Shown: positions 18,703 to 28,058, numbered from the stretch's first letter. The stretch: 64,000 bases of DNA from Moritella dasanensis ArB 0140 (GCF_000276805.1 NZ_AKXQ01000001.1:186001-250000); one strand, 5' to 3'. Notes: a model not told the origin generated them from the letters alone. A program made the numbers and translations.

Positions 18703-20115
18703 GTGATAATGACAATGATAAGTAAAAAGCAAAGGCCTATACAACAAACACGTTCACCCATTGATAATACTGTTTACGTTGAGCGTGAACTTGCGAGTCT
18801 TGACGACATTCATGTTACCTTGCAAAAAGCAGTCGCAGCGCAGACTCATTGGCGTAAGCTTGCGCTGAAAGAACGCGCTGCTATTTGCCATAAAATGGTC
18901 GATTTTTTCATTGCCAATGAAACTGAGATAGCTGATGAATTATGCTGGATGATGGGGCGTCCGATCCAATATGCAGGTGGTGAAGTAGCAGGGTTAGCAG
19001 AGCGTGCGCGTTACATGATTGACGCCGCAGATGACGCCTTAGCAAATATTAAATTACCAGATAAAACCGGTTTCCAGCGCTACATTAAACGTGAAGCATT
19101 GGGGACTGCTTTTGTTATCGCGCCGTGGAATTATCCTTACCTCACGTCGATTAATGCCGTCATGCCTGCCATTATAGCGGGCAACAGTGTGATATTAAAG
19201 CACTCCGCACAGACACCATTATGCGCTGAGCAATTATATAAAGCCTTTGAAAAAGCAGGTTTACCGGACGGGGTATTTCAATATTTACATCTTAGTCATG
19301 CCAATACAGAAACCGTTATTAAGGATAGTCGCATTGATTACGTGGCTTTCACTGGGTCGGTTGCTGGTGGCGAAATGGTTGAAAATGCCAGTTGCGGGCG
19401 TTTCATTGGTGTTGGATTGGAACTCGGCGGTAAAGATCCTGCTTATGTCCGCGGTGATGCAGAACTTGATCATGCAGTGGCAACCTGTATCGATGGGGCA
19501 TTTTTCAATTCAGGACAATCTTGCTGTGGTATTGAACGTATCTATGTAGATAGCTGCGTATTCGACGAATTTGTGCGTAAGTCTGTTGATCTTGTTAAAG
19601 CCTATAAGCTGGGGCGACCTGATGATAGGAACACAACATTAGGGCCAATGGTCAAAACGTCAGCGGCTGACTTTGTGCGTTCGCAAGTTCATGATGCGAT
19701 ATCTCAAGGTGCTATTGCGCATATTAATGCCGATGATTTTGCAATGAATGAAGTTGGTTCGCCTTATCTGGCACCGCAGCTGTTAACCAATGTGAATCAC
19801 CAAATGCGGGTGATGACCGAAGAAAGTTTTGGCCCTGTCATTGGCATCATGAAAGTCGACAGTGATGAACAAGCCATCGCGTTAATGAATGATTCTGAGT
19901 TCGGGCTTACAGCATCGGTATTCACTGAAGATATCGAAACGGCTATCGCTATTGGCGAGCAACTGGAAACCGGTACTTTTTTTGTTAATCGTTGTGATTA
20001 CCTCGATCCTGAATTGGCGTGGACGGGAGTGAAGAACTCGGGGCGAGGCTGCACCTTATCTAAATTAGGTTATGAGTCGCTCACACGTCCGAAATCATTC
20101 CACATTAAATTGTAG
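18703..20115 (+). CDS. Aldehyde dehydrogenase (gamma-glutamylated aldehyde oxidation)
   Basis: The 470-residue NAD(P)-dependent aldehyde dehydrogenase has the catalytic Glu in GLELGGKDP, the nucleophile Cys in NSGQSCCGIE, the cofactor turn FTGSVAGGE and the C-terminal EESFGPVIGI. It begins eight bases after the ligase stop. The GTG at 18703 has GGGAG four bases upstream; the ATG at 18709 is an alternative. In the proposed pathway it oxidises the gamma-glutamyl amino aldehyde produced by the next gene's enzyme to the acid. Confidence 0.92.
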   Translation: MIMTMISKKQRPIQQTRSPIDNTVYVERELASLDDIHVTLQKAVAAQTHWRKLALKERAAICHKMVDFFIANETEIADELCWMMGRPIQYAGGEVAGLAERARYMIDAADDALANIKLPDKTGFQRYIKREALGTAFVIAPWNYPYLTSINAVMPAIIAGNSVILKHSAQTPLCAEQLYKAFEKAGLPDGVFQYLHLSHANTETVIKDSRIDYVAFTGSVAGGEMVENASCGRFIGVGLELGGKDPAYVRGDAELDHAVATCIDGAFFNSGQSCCGIERIYVDSCVFDEFVRKSVDLVKAYKLGRPDDRNTTLGPMVKTSAADFVRSQVHDAISQGAIAHINADDFAMNEVGSPYLAPQLLTNVNHQMRVMTEESFGPVIGIMKVDSDEQAIALMNDSEFGLTASVFTEDIETAIAIGEQLETGTFFVNRCDYLDPELAWTGVKNSGRGCTLSKLGYESLTRPKSFHIKL

Positions 20116-20156
20116 CTGTCGTTATAACAGTTATTGTAAACATGAATGGAGGCTCT

Positions 20157-21326
20157 ATGGAACTCAATCAATTCACGGCGAATTGGCATTATCCTACTGC
20201 TATACGTGCTGGTATCGGTCGTATTGAAGATCTCCCCGCTGCTTGCCAAGAACTGGGCATGACATCACCGTTACTCATTACCGATCCCGGCCTCGCTGAC
20301 TTGCCGATGGTGCAAACCGCGTTAATCAATTGCCAAAAAGCGGGTTTAAAGTGCGGTATTTTCTCACAGATTAAAGGTAATCCAACAGGAGATAACATCA
20401 GTGATGGGGTTCGTGCATTTAAGGGCGGCGAACATGATGGTGTGATCGCATTTGGTGGTGGTTCAGCATTGGATGCCGGTAAAGCGGTTGCTTTGATGGT
20501 CGGGCAAGATCGGCCTATTTGGGATTTCGACGATGTCGGTGATAATTGGTTAAAGGTAAATGCTGCGGGAATGGTGCCTGTCGTCGCGGTGCCTACCACG
20601 TCTGGCACAGGTTCAGAAGTAGGGCGCGCGTCGGTGATTACGGACAGTAATAATCACATTAAACGCATTATTTTTCATCCTAATATGTTACCTGCTATCG
20701 TAATTTTGGATCCGCAGCTCAGCGTCGGTTTACCTGCAAAATTAACGGCGGCTACTGGGTTGGATGCATTGTCCCATGCTTTAGAAGCGTATTGTGCTAA
20801 TGGTTATCATCCGATGGCGGAAGGCATTGCGCTGGAGGGTATTCGACTAATTAAAGAATATTTACCGCGCGCAGTGGAAGACGGCTGCGACCTTGAAGCG
20901 AGAGCCCAAATGATGACTGCATCAACAATGGGTTCAACTGCTTTCCAGCGTGGTCTTGGTGGTATGCATGCACTTGCGCATCCAATCGGGGCACTGTATG
21001 ACAGTCATCATGGTTTATTAAATGCTATCTTAATGCCGTATGTTTTAAAAGCTAATCGTAGCGCCATTGAAGCTAAGCTTACTCGTTTAAGTCGCTATCT
21101 AGCGTTAGAAGATGCTGACTTTGATGGTTTTCTAGAATGGATACTGACATTGCGAAAACAGCTAGATATACCACATTCTCTCGGGGAAATTGGCATTGAT
21201 GCTGACCGTGTCGTTGAGATCGGAGCCATGGCCGAGCAAGACCCATCCGCAGGCGGTAATCCGATAATGCTTAATGCGCAGCAATATGCTGATATTTTCT
21301 TATCTGCGGTACATGGCGATTTGTAA
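20157..21326 (+). CDS. Iron-containing alcohol dehydrogenase (operon member)
   Basis: The 389-residue Fe-ADH has GGGSALDAGKAVALM, VPTTSGTGSEVG, and the metal ligands in GLDALSHALEAY, MHALAHPIGA and DSHHGLLNAI. I choose the ATG at 20157, which has GGAGG just upstream, over the ATG at 20142 that precedes that site. In this operon it would oxidise the hydroxyl group of a gamma-glutamylated amino alcohol; Fe-ADHs of this subgroup use NAD. It differs from the YqhD-type gene at 7955. Confidence 0.92.
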   Translation: MELNQFTANWHYPTAIRAGIGRIEDLPAACQELGMTSPLLITDPGLADLPMVQTALINCQKAGLKCGIFSQIKGNPTGDNISDGVRAFKGGEHDGVIAFGGGSALDAGKAVALMVGQDRPIWDFDDVGDNWLKVNAAGMVPVVAVPTTSGTGSEVGRASVITDSNNHIKRIIFHPNMLPAIVILDPQLSVGLPAKLTAATGLDALSHALEAYCANGYHPMAEGIALEGIRLIKEYLPRAVEDGCDLEARAQMMTASTMGSTAFQRGLGGMHALAHPIGALYDSHHGLLNAILMPYVLKANRSAIEAKLTRLSRYLALEDADFDGFLEWILTLRKQLDIPHSLGEIGIDADRVVEIGAMAEQDPSAGGNPIMLNAQQYADIFLSAVHGDL

Positions 21327-21360
21327 ACGGCAGGACTAACTATACGGTGGAGGCAAGGTT

Positions 21361-22092
21361 ATGAAACTCGGTATTCTGCAATGTGACGATGTACGGGCTA
21401 GTTTACACGCTGATTTTGGTAATTACGCCGCTATGTTTGAGGCGTTATTCCCGCAAGTAGACAGCGCATTAGAACTGCGTTTTTATCGGGTGATTGATGG
21501 TCAGTTTCCACAACATGTGGATGAATGTGATGCTTATATTTGCAGTGGCAGCAAATGGAGTGTTAATGATGATGATTTTTGGATCCGCCAGTTGGAAGAT
21601 TTTACGCGTACGCTTTTCTATGAAAAGAAGGGCTTAGTCGGTATTTGTTTTGGTCATCAGCTAATCGCCAAAGCACTGGGTGGAGAAGTTGAAAAAAGCC
21701 CACTTGGCTGGGGAGTCGGTATTGCGCATGCTGATGTGTTAGCAAGGCAAAGTTGGATGCTGCCGAAGCAAGATGATATTGCGCTGGTGGTTTGCCATCA
21801 AGACCAAGTCTGTCAGTTACCCGCTGGCGCTGAGGTATTGTTGAGCAATGATTTCTGCCGTTATAGCATGTTCCAGGTGGATTCGCATTTTCTTGGTTTG
21901 CAGGGACATCCTGAGTTTACGTCGCAATATTCAGCAGCGTTGATGGAACAACGTCGCGATATTATCCCTGCAGATACGATCAAATCTGCGATGGACTCAC
22001 TTGGACAGCAAGCAGATGATAAGCTTATCGCCAAGTGGATATTGGTGTTTTTAAGGCAGACTATGGTTACGCGGCTCTTGGTGCGAACATAA
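21361..22092 (+). CDS. Class I glutamine amidotransferase-like gamma-glutamyl hydrolase
   Basis: The 243-residue protein has a complete catalytic triad region: the Cys in [15 protein letters not shown] and the His-Glu in [12 protein letters not shown]. No synthetase domain is attached, so it probably acts as a stand-alone hydrolase. PuuD-like and related class I proteins release the gamma-glutamyl group at the end of such pathways, here giving glutamate plus the amino acid (glycine if the substrate is ethanolamine). GGAGG precedes the start by eight bases and the gene is last in the operon. Its 3' end overlaps the convergent ynfA-like gene by 26 bases. Confidence 0.88.
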   Translation: MKLGILQCDDVRASLHADFGNYAAMFEALFPQVDSALELRFYRVIDGQFPQHVDECDAYICSGSKWSVNDDDFWIRQLEDFTRTLFYEKKGLVGICFGHQLIAKALGGEVEKSPLGWGVGIAHADVLARQSWMLPKQDDIALVVCHQDQVCQLPAGAEVLLSNDFCRYSMFQVDSHFLGLQGHPEFTSQYSAALMEQRRDIIPADTIKSAMDSLGQQADDKLIAKWILVFLRQTMVTRLLVRT

Positions 22093-22399
22093 TAATGGCC
22101 ATACCAACAAGGGCTACTGAAGCGCCAATCATATCCCACATCGTCGGTTTAATGCCATCAACACCCCAAAGCCATAGCATGGCAACGAATATGTAGACAC
22201 CACCATACGCCGCGTACACACGACCTGCTGCTTCTGGGTGCAGTGACAGCAACCATGCAAATAGCGCAAGGCTTGCTGCAGCAGGGATCAGCAGCAATAT
22301 ACTCTTATCTTGCTTAAGCCAAAGATAAGGTAAATAACAGCCAATAATTTCAGCAATGGCAGTGATGAAAAATAGTGCGATAGTTTTTAATTCAAACAT
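22067..22399 (-). CDS. YnfA/UPF0060-family small membrane protein
   Basis: The 110-residue protein has four transmembrane helices and the signatures [25 protein letters not shown] and a WLWGVDG loop. The family is related in fold to small multidrug resistance exporters, and YnfA has been linked to drug efflux in Shigella; the role here is not known. It reads toward the amidotransferase gene and overlaps its last 26 bases on the opposite strand. Confidence 0.9.
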   Translation of the reverse strand: MFELKTIALFFITAIAEIIGCYLPYLWLKQDKSILLLIPAAASLALFAWLLSLHPEAAGRVYAAYGGVYIFVAMLWLWGVDGIKPTMWDMIGASVALVGMAIIMFAPRAA

Positions 22400-22511
22400 G
22401 GTGTCCGTTTATTTCTAATTAAAGCGAGATACCTCAGTTAGAGGCAATAATGATGAGCTAAAACAAGCGAGGAAAGGGTAAAAGCCAACTGTAATTTGTT
22501 CCGCTTGTTCA

Positions 22512-22535
22512 ACTCTTACTCTTACTCTTACTCTT
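22512..22535. repeat. Hexamer tandem repeat ACTCTT x4
   Basis: Four perfect ACTCTT units lie 20 bp past the stop of the YdeI-like gene. It is one of several short arrays beside gene ends in this window. Confidence 0.85.
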
Positions 22536-22555
22536 ATTTATATGTCGAATTCTAC

Positions 22556-23152
22556 TTATTTAGGCTTTTCTTCGTGAACAAGCATGTCCATGAACTTTGT
22601 AAACCGCCTTAGTCTGGTTTCGGGTTTCTTCGCACTTATCAATCCGTACGCGATAACATAACGACTCGATTTATTGAGTGTTCCAAAAAAGGCTTTAACA
22701 TTCGGCTTGCTCTCTAGTGCAGCGAGGAAATCCGCGGGCACTTCCATTTCACTGACCACATAGGCATTTTCCCAACGACCGTCCGCTTTTGCTGCTCGAA
22801 TATGTACGAGCCCTGATTCCATCATCCGGCTCTCACTTATCAAACGTTCCGCATGCTCAGTGTTCCTTTTAGACCAGTTGCTTCGCGTTTTTCTGGGCGT
22901 AATGCGCTGAAGATAGGCTTGGTCATCGATTGACTTTTTAATACCGTCGATCCAACCCCAACATAGCGCCTCGATCACGACGTCATTCCAAGTCACGCTC
23001 TGAATCCCCGTGTTTTTCTTGTATATCTTCACCCATAGTTCACTTTCAGAGGCGTTATGCACTTTGAGCCACTGGCCGAGATCTTTCGGTGTTACAAATG
23101 TCATTATTCTTAATGAGTCAGGTTCAGGCATCAAATTAGATCCTTTTGGCAT
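22556..23152 (-). CDS. YdeI/OmpD-associated-family protein
   Basis: The 198-residue cytoplasmic protein shows the family pattern LGQWLKVHNASESELWVKIYKK, EALCWGWIDGIKK, QRITPRKTRSNWSKRN and a C-terminal RYVIAYGLISAKKPETR segment. The biochemical role of the family is not established. An ATG at 23152 has a GAGG four bases upstream; an ATG at 23131 with AAGGA nine bases upstream is also possible. It is monocistronic and divergent from the glycosylase-family gene. Confidence 0.82.
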   Translation of the reverse strand: MPKGSNLMPEPDSLRIMTFVTPKDLGQWLKVHNASESELWVKIYKKNTGIQSVTWNDVVIEALCWGWIDGIKKSIDDQAYLQRITPRKTRSNWSKRNTEHAERLISESRMMESGLVHIRAAKADGRWENAYVVSEMEVPADFLAALESKPNVKAFFGTLNKSSRYVIAYGLISAKKPETRLRRFTKFMDMLVHEEKPK

Positions 23153-23307
23153 AGCGCCTCACATTAGAAGCAAATAATAGTTGGTTAAAAAGAGCCTATA
23201 TAAACAGACGAACAATCAATATACTCGTTATACTTCAGATGAATTTGAGTAGTGAAATATAAAGCCTATTTTTCGGTATAAAGTAGAAACCGTTCTGGGA
23301 TGACAGT

Positions 23308-23910
23308 ATGAAAAATAATATTCTCGATACAATCGTTTCCGATGTACGAAAGTGCACCTTGTGCGAACCAGATCTGCCACTGGGGGCAAGGCCTGTGTTG
23401 CAAGTCGATTCGCAAGCCAAAATATTGATTGCAGGGCAGGCTCCAGGTATTCGCGTGCATGAATCAGGTATACCATTTACCGACCCTAGTGGCGATCGTT
23501 TACGCCAATGGATGGGTATTGATAACGACACTTTTTATGATGCCAGTAAAATCGCCATTTTACCAATGGGATTCTGTTATCCAGGCACGGGTAAGTCGGG
23601 CGACCTGCCACCAAGGCCAGAGTGCGCTAAAACATGGCGGGCTGAAATACTCGCGGCAATGCCGAATATTGAATTGATACTGGTGATTGGAATTTATGCG
23701 CAGAAGTGGCACATGGGTGAGATAAAACAGAAAAACCTGACCGAAACAGTGAGGCATTGGCAAGACTTTTGTCAAGTCGATTGGCCAGAGCGATTACCTT
23801 TGACACATCCAAGCTCACGTAACAATATTTGGTTGAAGAAAAATCCTTGGTTTGAACTAGAGGTGATCCCGCATTTACAACAGCGAGTGGCGCAATTGCT
23901 AAATCAATGA
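23308..23910 (+). CDS. Uracil-DNA glycosylase-family protein
   Basis: The 200-residue protein has the UDG-like opening CTLCEPDLPLGARPVLQ with a Cys pair, the motif GQAPGIRVHESGIPFTDPSG, a central FCYPG segment and the C-terminal motif THPSSRNN, as in the family often annotated as uracil-DNA glycosylase-like. A full four-Cys iron-sulfur cluster set, as in family 4 enzymes, is not visible, so DNA repair activity is only probable. It is a single gene. Confidence 0.82.
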   Translation: MKNNILDTIVSDVRKCTLCEPDLPLGARPVLQVDSQAKILIAGQAPGIRVHESGIPFTDPSGDRLRQWMGIDNDTFYDASKIAILPMGFCYPGTGKSGDLPPRPECAKTWRAEILAAMPNIELILVIGIYAQKWHMGEIKQKNLTETVRHWQDFCQVDWPERLPLTHPSSRNNIWLKKNPWFELEVIPHLQQRVAQLLNQ

Positions 23911-24276
23911 CGACATGTCTAACCACCTCTCTATGCATACGAGGACATTGGTTATGACAATGACGCCCAAATCGGATTATCTATAATTAACCAACCCGAT
24001 ACGACGAGTAAAGAACTCGTATAGAAAATGTTGAGTGCTTGCTCATAGGTTTCATTGCTAGATATATTAGCGAGTAGTACTCCGAGTTTGACCCAAACAA
24101 AGTGTACTGAAATGTTCAGTACTGCTCCTTTGCTATCAAACGCGTGTTCGGTATTGATGCTATCCCAAAATCCTTATACTCACTACTTTTCTTTTATTTT
24201 TTCGCTGCAGTAGACTTACCTCATCGACACACACTTCCTATAATTATGATGATTGTAGGACACAAAGGAATGAACG
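23911..24276 (+). promoter_or_regulatory. Upstream region of the amidohydrolase gene with a palindrome
   Basis: This 366-bp gap has no gene. It holds an inverted repeat GTACTGAA-ATG-TTCAGTAC at 24104-24122 (two perfect 8-bp arms), a copy of the 63-bp element at 24174-24236, and a perfect TATAAT box at 24239-24244 with a weak TTACCT 17 bases before it. Transcription would begin near 24251, about 25 bp before the ATG. The layout suggests an activator-dependent promoter. Confidence 0.55.
24174..24236 (+). promoter_or_regulatory. 63-bp upstream element, copy B (amidohydrolase)
   Basis: This is the ungapped homologue of 17182-17244 (about 79 percent identity). It ends two bases before the TATAAT box, so it covers the -35 position. 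No copy was seen before other genes in the window. The simplest reading is a binding site shared by two amine- or amide-related transcription units. Confidence 0.65.
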
Positions 24277-25962
24277 ATGAATAAAATTACCCCTCTAGCA
24301 ATCGCTGTGAGTTTAATAATGAGTCCTATTGTTTCGGCTAAACCAGCCCTTGAAAAAAAAGCCGATATGATTTTAACCAACGCCAACATATACGGTCACG
24401 ATAATGCCAATACCATTGCAATACGTGATGGCAATATTGTCTTTATCGGTAAGGGAAACGCATCTGCAGCATATCGCGCGAAAGGCACTGAAATAATCGA
24501 TCTCGAACAAGCATATGTGATGCCTGGGTTTATCGATAATCATAATCATGTGTTTGAAGCCGCATCGGAAGCGGGCGGTAATTGCGAACTGGATATGGAC
24601 GCATCCCTTGAAGAGCAAATATCTTACTTAAAAACCTGTCGTGAAAATGCGAAGCCAGGAGCTTGGGTCATGGGTTATGGTTTTTCGTTAGATGCGATTT
24701 TAACGGATGATAATCGTTATACACCGCTTGAAGTTATTGACCGTATTTTCCCCGACCAACCCGTTGTGCTGATGGAGCAAACGTCACACTCTATGTGGGT
24801 TAACTCTGTCGCGTTAAAGTTAGCTAACATAACGAAGGATTCAGCTGAACCACAAGGCGGTAAGATCCTGAAAGACAAAATAACGGGTGAACTTAACGGT
24901 ATTGTGTTTGATAACGCTGGTGACATTATGATGGAGATGGCGTGGAACAGTTTAGAGAATCAATTTGACCAAAGCTATGACGGGTTGATGGTTGGTCTTG
25001 AAGAAGCGGCTGCACACGGTATTACCACTATTGGCGATGGGCGACTTTATTGGAAACGCGGTTGGTATGAAGTATGGAAAGAAGCTGAGAAAAAAGGGGA
25101 TTTAACCGCGCGCATTTCTCTACGTCCGTGGATTTACCCGACTGATTCAATGCCACCGCAATTGGCATTTTTAAAGACCATACAATCAAGTGATAAATCA
25201 TCTTTGTTACTCGTTGATCAAGTCAAGATGTACAGTGACGGCATCATTATTAATGGTACTGCAAAAACACTCGCACCTTATTTAGAGACATACATACCCG
25301 ACGAACCCAATGGCATTAATTATATTGCCCCAAAACAGATGAAAACATGGTTAAGTTCGTTGGATAAAATAGGTTACAGCGCTCATATCCATGCTATTGG
25401 TGATGGCGCTGTGCACGAATCATTAAATGCGGTTGAGTATGCGCGAAACCAAGGTTCTGAAAAACCTTATACGCTAACGCATGTTGAAATGGTCAATCCC
25501 CAAGACGTGGCGCGTTTTGCTAAGTTAGATGTGACTGCCGATTTTCAAGTTGGTTCTGATTATGTGGCGCAGCATGACCATCAGTGGGCTGAACCTTTCT
25601 TAGGTAAAGAACGTACTCATTCATTAATGAACTTGAAGTCGATTTTCGATACTGGTGCCAATGTAACGCTAAGTAGTGATTGGAATGTAAATGACATTAA
25701 TCCATTAGTGGGCATTGCCAATAGTTTGAAGATGGGTGAAACAGGTTTACCTGATGTGTATGCGGCGATAGATGCATATACCATTAATGCAGCTGACAGC
25801 TTGGGTATCAGCGATATTACCGGTTCTATTACGCTAGGGAAATCGGCTGACTTCGCTATTTTAGACAAAGACATTACCCGTATTTCTAAAAACGCCATCG
25901 CTAAAACTGATATTTTGATGACAGTATTGCAAGGTGATATCGTATTTTATTCGGAAGAATAA
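24277..25962 (+). CDS. Exported YtcJ-like metal-dependent amidohydrolase
   Basis: The 561-residue protein has a signal peptide (MNKITPLAIAVSLIMSPIVSA, probable cut after SA near residue 21), so it should act in the periplasm. The amidohydrolase-3 fold is shown by the HxH-type site GFIDNHNHVFE, the His residues in YSAHIHAIGDGAVHESL and THVEMV, and the closing LSSDWNV and SADFAILDKD. The family cleaves C-N bonds in amides or cyclic amides; the substrate is unknown. The promoter shares an element with the gamma-glutamylation operon, which points to an amide or amine substrate, but this is inference. A deiminase gene follows 112 bp downstream on the same strand. Confidence 0.88.
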   Translation: MNKITPLAIAVSLIMSPIVSAKPALEKKADMILTNANIYGHDNANTIAIRDGNIVFIGKGNASAAYRAKGTEIIDLEQAYVMPGFIDNHNHVFEAASEAGGNCELDMDASLEEQISYLKTCRENAKPGAWVMGYGFSLDAILTDDNRYTPLEVIDRIFPDQPVVLMEQTSHSMWVNSVALKLANITKDSAEPQGGKILKDKITGELNGIVFDNAGDIMMEMAWNSLENQFDQSYDGLMVGLEEAAAHGITTIGDGRLYWKRGWYEVWKEAEKKGDLTARISLRPWIYPTDSMPPQLAFLKTIQSSDKSSLLLVDQVKMYSDGIIINGTAKTLAPYLETYIPDEPNGINYIAPKQMKTWLSSLDKIGYSAHIHAIGDGAVHESLNAVEYARNQGSEKPYTLTHVEMVNPQDVARFAKLDVTADFQVGSDYVAQHDHQWAEPFLGKERTHSLMNLKSIFDTGANVTLSSDWNVNDINPLVGIANSLKMGETGLPDVYAAIDAYTINAADSLGISDITGSITLGKSADFAILDKDITRISKNAIAKTDILMTVLQGDIVFYSEE

Positions 25963-26074
25963 TCGTATAAACGTAAGGTGGTTAGCGGCCAATAATCACC
26001 ATTACTTTAACTGTGCACAATCTAATAAAATGGTAATAATATTTGTTGGTACGAATTTATTCAGGAGTTTTTGT

Positions 26075-27136
26075 GTGAGTAAAAATATATTTTCAAAAGA
26101 TAGCTCTTTATCGATGTTAATGACAATGCCAGAAGAAAATGACGTTCATGAACGAACTTGGATGTCCTTTGTCGCAAATGACCATATATGGTCAAAAAGA
26201 CAAATTGTTGAAGTGAAAAAGAATTTAGTTTTGATCGCTAACACTATCGCGAAATATGAACCCGTATCGATGCTCGTATCATCGAATGATTATAATGAAG
26301 CGATTTCACTATTGGATCAATCTGAGGCTAATAACTACCCAATTGATCTCATTGAGTGTGAGACCGACGATTTATGGCTCAGAGATACAGGACCGATCTT
26401 TGTCAAAGACTCTGGTGGCAAAAAATATGGAATTAACTTTAATTTTAACGGCTGGGGGGGAGATCAAAAGCATAGCTTAGATGCTCACGTTGCAGATTTC
26501 ATAAGTAGCTATACAAACTCTATTATTAAAACATCAAAATTAACTTTAGAGGGAGGGTGTTTTGAAGTAGATGGCGCAGGCACTGCCATTATGACTAAGA
26601 GTTGTATTATTAACGGTAATCGTAATCCTGGGATGAGCCAAGAGGAGATTGAATCAGAGTTAAAAGAATTACTTGGACTAAAAAAGATCATCTGGCTGGA
26701 GGGGGTTAAAGGTAAGGATATTACCGATGGCCATACTGACTTTTATGCTCGATTTACAAAGCCTGGGGAAGTAATCGTAAGTAGGGATAATGATCGTTAT
26801 TCATTTGATTATGAGGTAACTCGAAAAAATATTGAGGTATTAAAAAACAGCGAGGATTCCGCTGGCAATAAGTTAAAGATAATTGTCCTCGATACACCTG
26901 AAAAAATTAACAAGAAATTTGGTACCCGCGACTTTGCAGCAGGCTATATTGGTTATTACGCCTGTAACAATGCTATCGTGGCACAAAAATTTGGCGATAA
27001 AAAAGCAGATGCACGTACGAGAGAAATTTTAGAAGAGGCTTTTCCTGATAGAATAATAGAACAAATCGCTATTGATGGGATAGCTGCAGGTGGTGGTACT
27101 ATCCACTGTGCAACACAGCAAGAAATAAAGGTCTAA
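26075..27136 (+). CDS. Agmatine deiminase / peptidyl-arginine deiminase family protein
   Basis: The 353-residue guanidine-modifying enzyme has MPEENDVHERTWMSF, DDLWLRDTGPIFV, FNGWGGDQ, LEGGCFEVDG, NGNRNPGMS, DGHTDFYARF and the nucleophile Cys in GGGTIHCATQQE, in the order seen in agmatine deiminase (AguA). AguA turns agmatine into N-carbamoylputrescine and ammonia. I place the start at the GTG at 26075, which has AGGAG seven bases upstream; the longer reading frame from 25934 overlaps the previous gene and its first 47 codons look non-coding. No carbamoylputrescine amidase (AguB) lies beside it. A peptidyl-arginine or other guanidine substrate cannot be excluded. Confidence 0.87.
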   Translation: MSKNIFSKDSSLSMLMTMPEENDVHERTWMSFVANDHIWSKRQIVEVKKNLVLIANTIAKYEPVSMLVSSNDYNEAISLLDQSEANNYPIDLIECETDDLWLRDTGPIFVKDSGGKKYGINFNFNGWGGDQKHSLDAHVADFISSYTNSIIKTSKLTLEGGCFEVDGAGTAIMTKSCIINGNRNPGMSQEEIESELKELLGLKKIIWLEGVKGKDITDGHTDFYARFTKPGEVIVSRDNDRYSFDYEVTRKNIEVLKNSEDSAGNKLKIIVLDTPEKINKKFGTRDFAAGYIGYYACNNAIVAQKFGDKKADARTREILEEAFPDRIIEQIAIDGIAAGGGTIHCATQQEIKV

Positions 27137-27170
27137 AGGGTGATTCTTAAAAGGGTAAATATTCAAAGCT

Positions 27171-28058
27171 TTATGCAAGCTGGTGATTGTCTTTAAAGGC
27201 TGAGATAACTTGATTACCTTGCGTTGATAAGGTTAATCCATTGTGCCAGCATAATTCGATACGACGGATAATAGCTGCTGGTTCAAAGTCACAAGCTAAA
27301 GTGGTCAGGTACTTGCTGGTAATGTCGTTACTGATATAATCTGCGGGTAAAAATGCAAAGCCTTTGCTATTTTTCAACAACGTAGTAAGTAGCTGGATAT
27401 CTGAAAAAATCGCATAACTGGGGCTAAAACCATCATTCTTTTCATCGCTCTGTAGTTGGTTATTCGATTCGCCTAAAATGAGTTCTCGGTATTGGCTCAG
27501 ATCGCTCGTGTTCACCATTGATAATGAGGCGAGCGGATGTGCCGGTGCACAAACAAGTACATCTTGGTAATGGCCTAAGCGACAATATTCAAACTGCTGG
27601 TGGTGCAGGGTATCAGACTCATGGGTAATGATAATATCGACATCGCCTTTGATTAGCGCTTGCGTTAATTGCTGTTTTTCATCTCGATACACTTCAATAC
27701 TTAAACTGGGCAAGTCTAATATTAGTGAGAGTGGCTCGATAAAAGCTAAATCAGGCACGTAATTTTCGATACCTATCGTAAGCACCGTCGGCTCATCTTG
27801 TGCAATCATCTCGGCACTTTGCACAAACCTATCTAGTTGACTAAGCGTATGTGTGAGATAGGGCAGTAAACGTTCCCCCTCGAGACTTAATGTCGATTTA
27901 TTGCCACTACGATCAAAAAAGTTAACCCCGAGATCTATTTCAAGGTCTGAGATCCATTGACTTACTTGAGGCTGTTTCTTACCTAGTTTACGTGCGGCAG
28001 CAGAAATAGAACCGGTTTCAATGGCCAGTAATAGTGCTTTAAGGTGTAGTGAATTCAT
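27171..28058 (-). CDS. LysR-family transcriptional regulator
   Basis: The HTH (LLLAIETGSISAAARKLGKK, QVSQWISDLEIDLGVNFFDR) and a LysR effector domain are clear. The start at 28058 (MNSLHLKALLLAIE) matches family length; an upstream ATG at 28097 would add 13 unlikely residues. Neither start has a strong ribosome-binding site. The gene converges on the deiminase gene (35 bp between stops) and could regulate it, but a convergent position is weak evidence. Confidence 0.86.
   Translation of the reverse strand: MNSLHLKALLLAIETGSISAAARKLGKKQPQVSQWISDLEIDLGVNFFDRSGNKSTLSLEGERLLPYLTHTLSQLDRFVQSAEMIAQDEPTVLTIGIENYVPDLAFIEPLSLILDLPSLSIEVYRDEKQQLTQALIKGDVDIIITHESDTLHHQQFEYCRLGHYQDVLVCAPAHPLASLSMVNTSDLSQYRELILGESNNQLQSDEKNDGFSPSYAIFSDIQLLTTLLKNSKGFAFLPADYISNDITSKYLTTLACDFEPAAIIRRIELCWHNGLTLSTQGNQVISAFKDNHQLA

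Noticed and set aside
25934-26074. N-terminal extension of the deiminase
   Set aside because: It overlaps the amidohydrolase end, has non-coding composition, and a GTG with a good ribosome-binding site follows at 26075.
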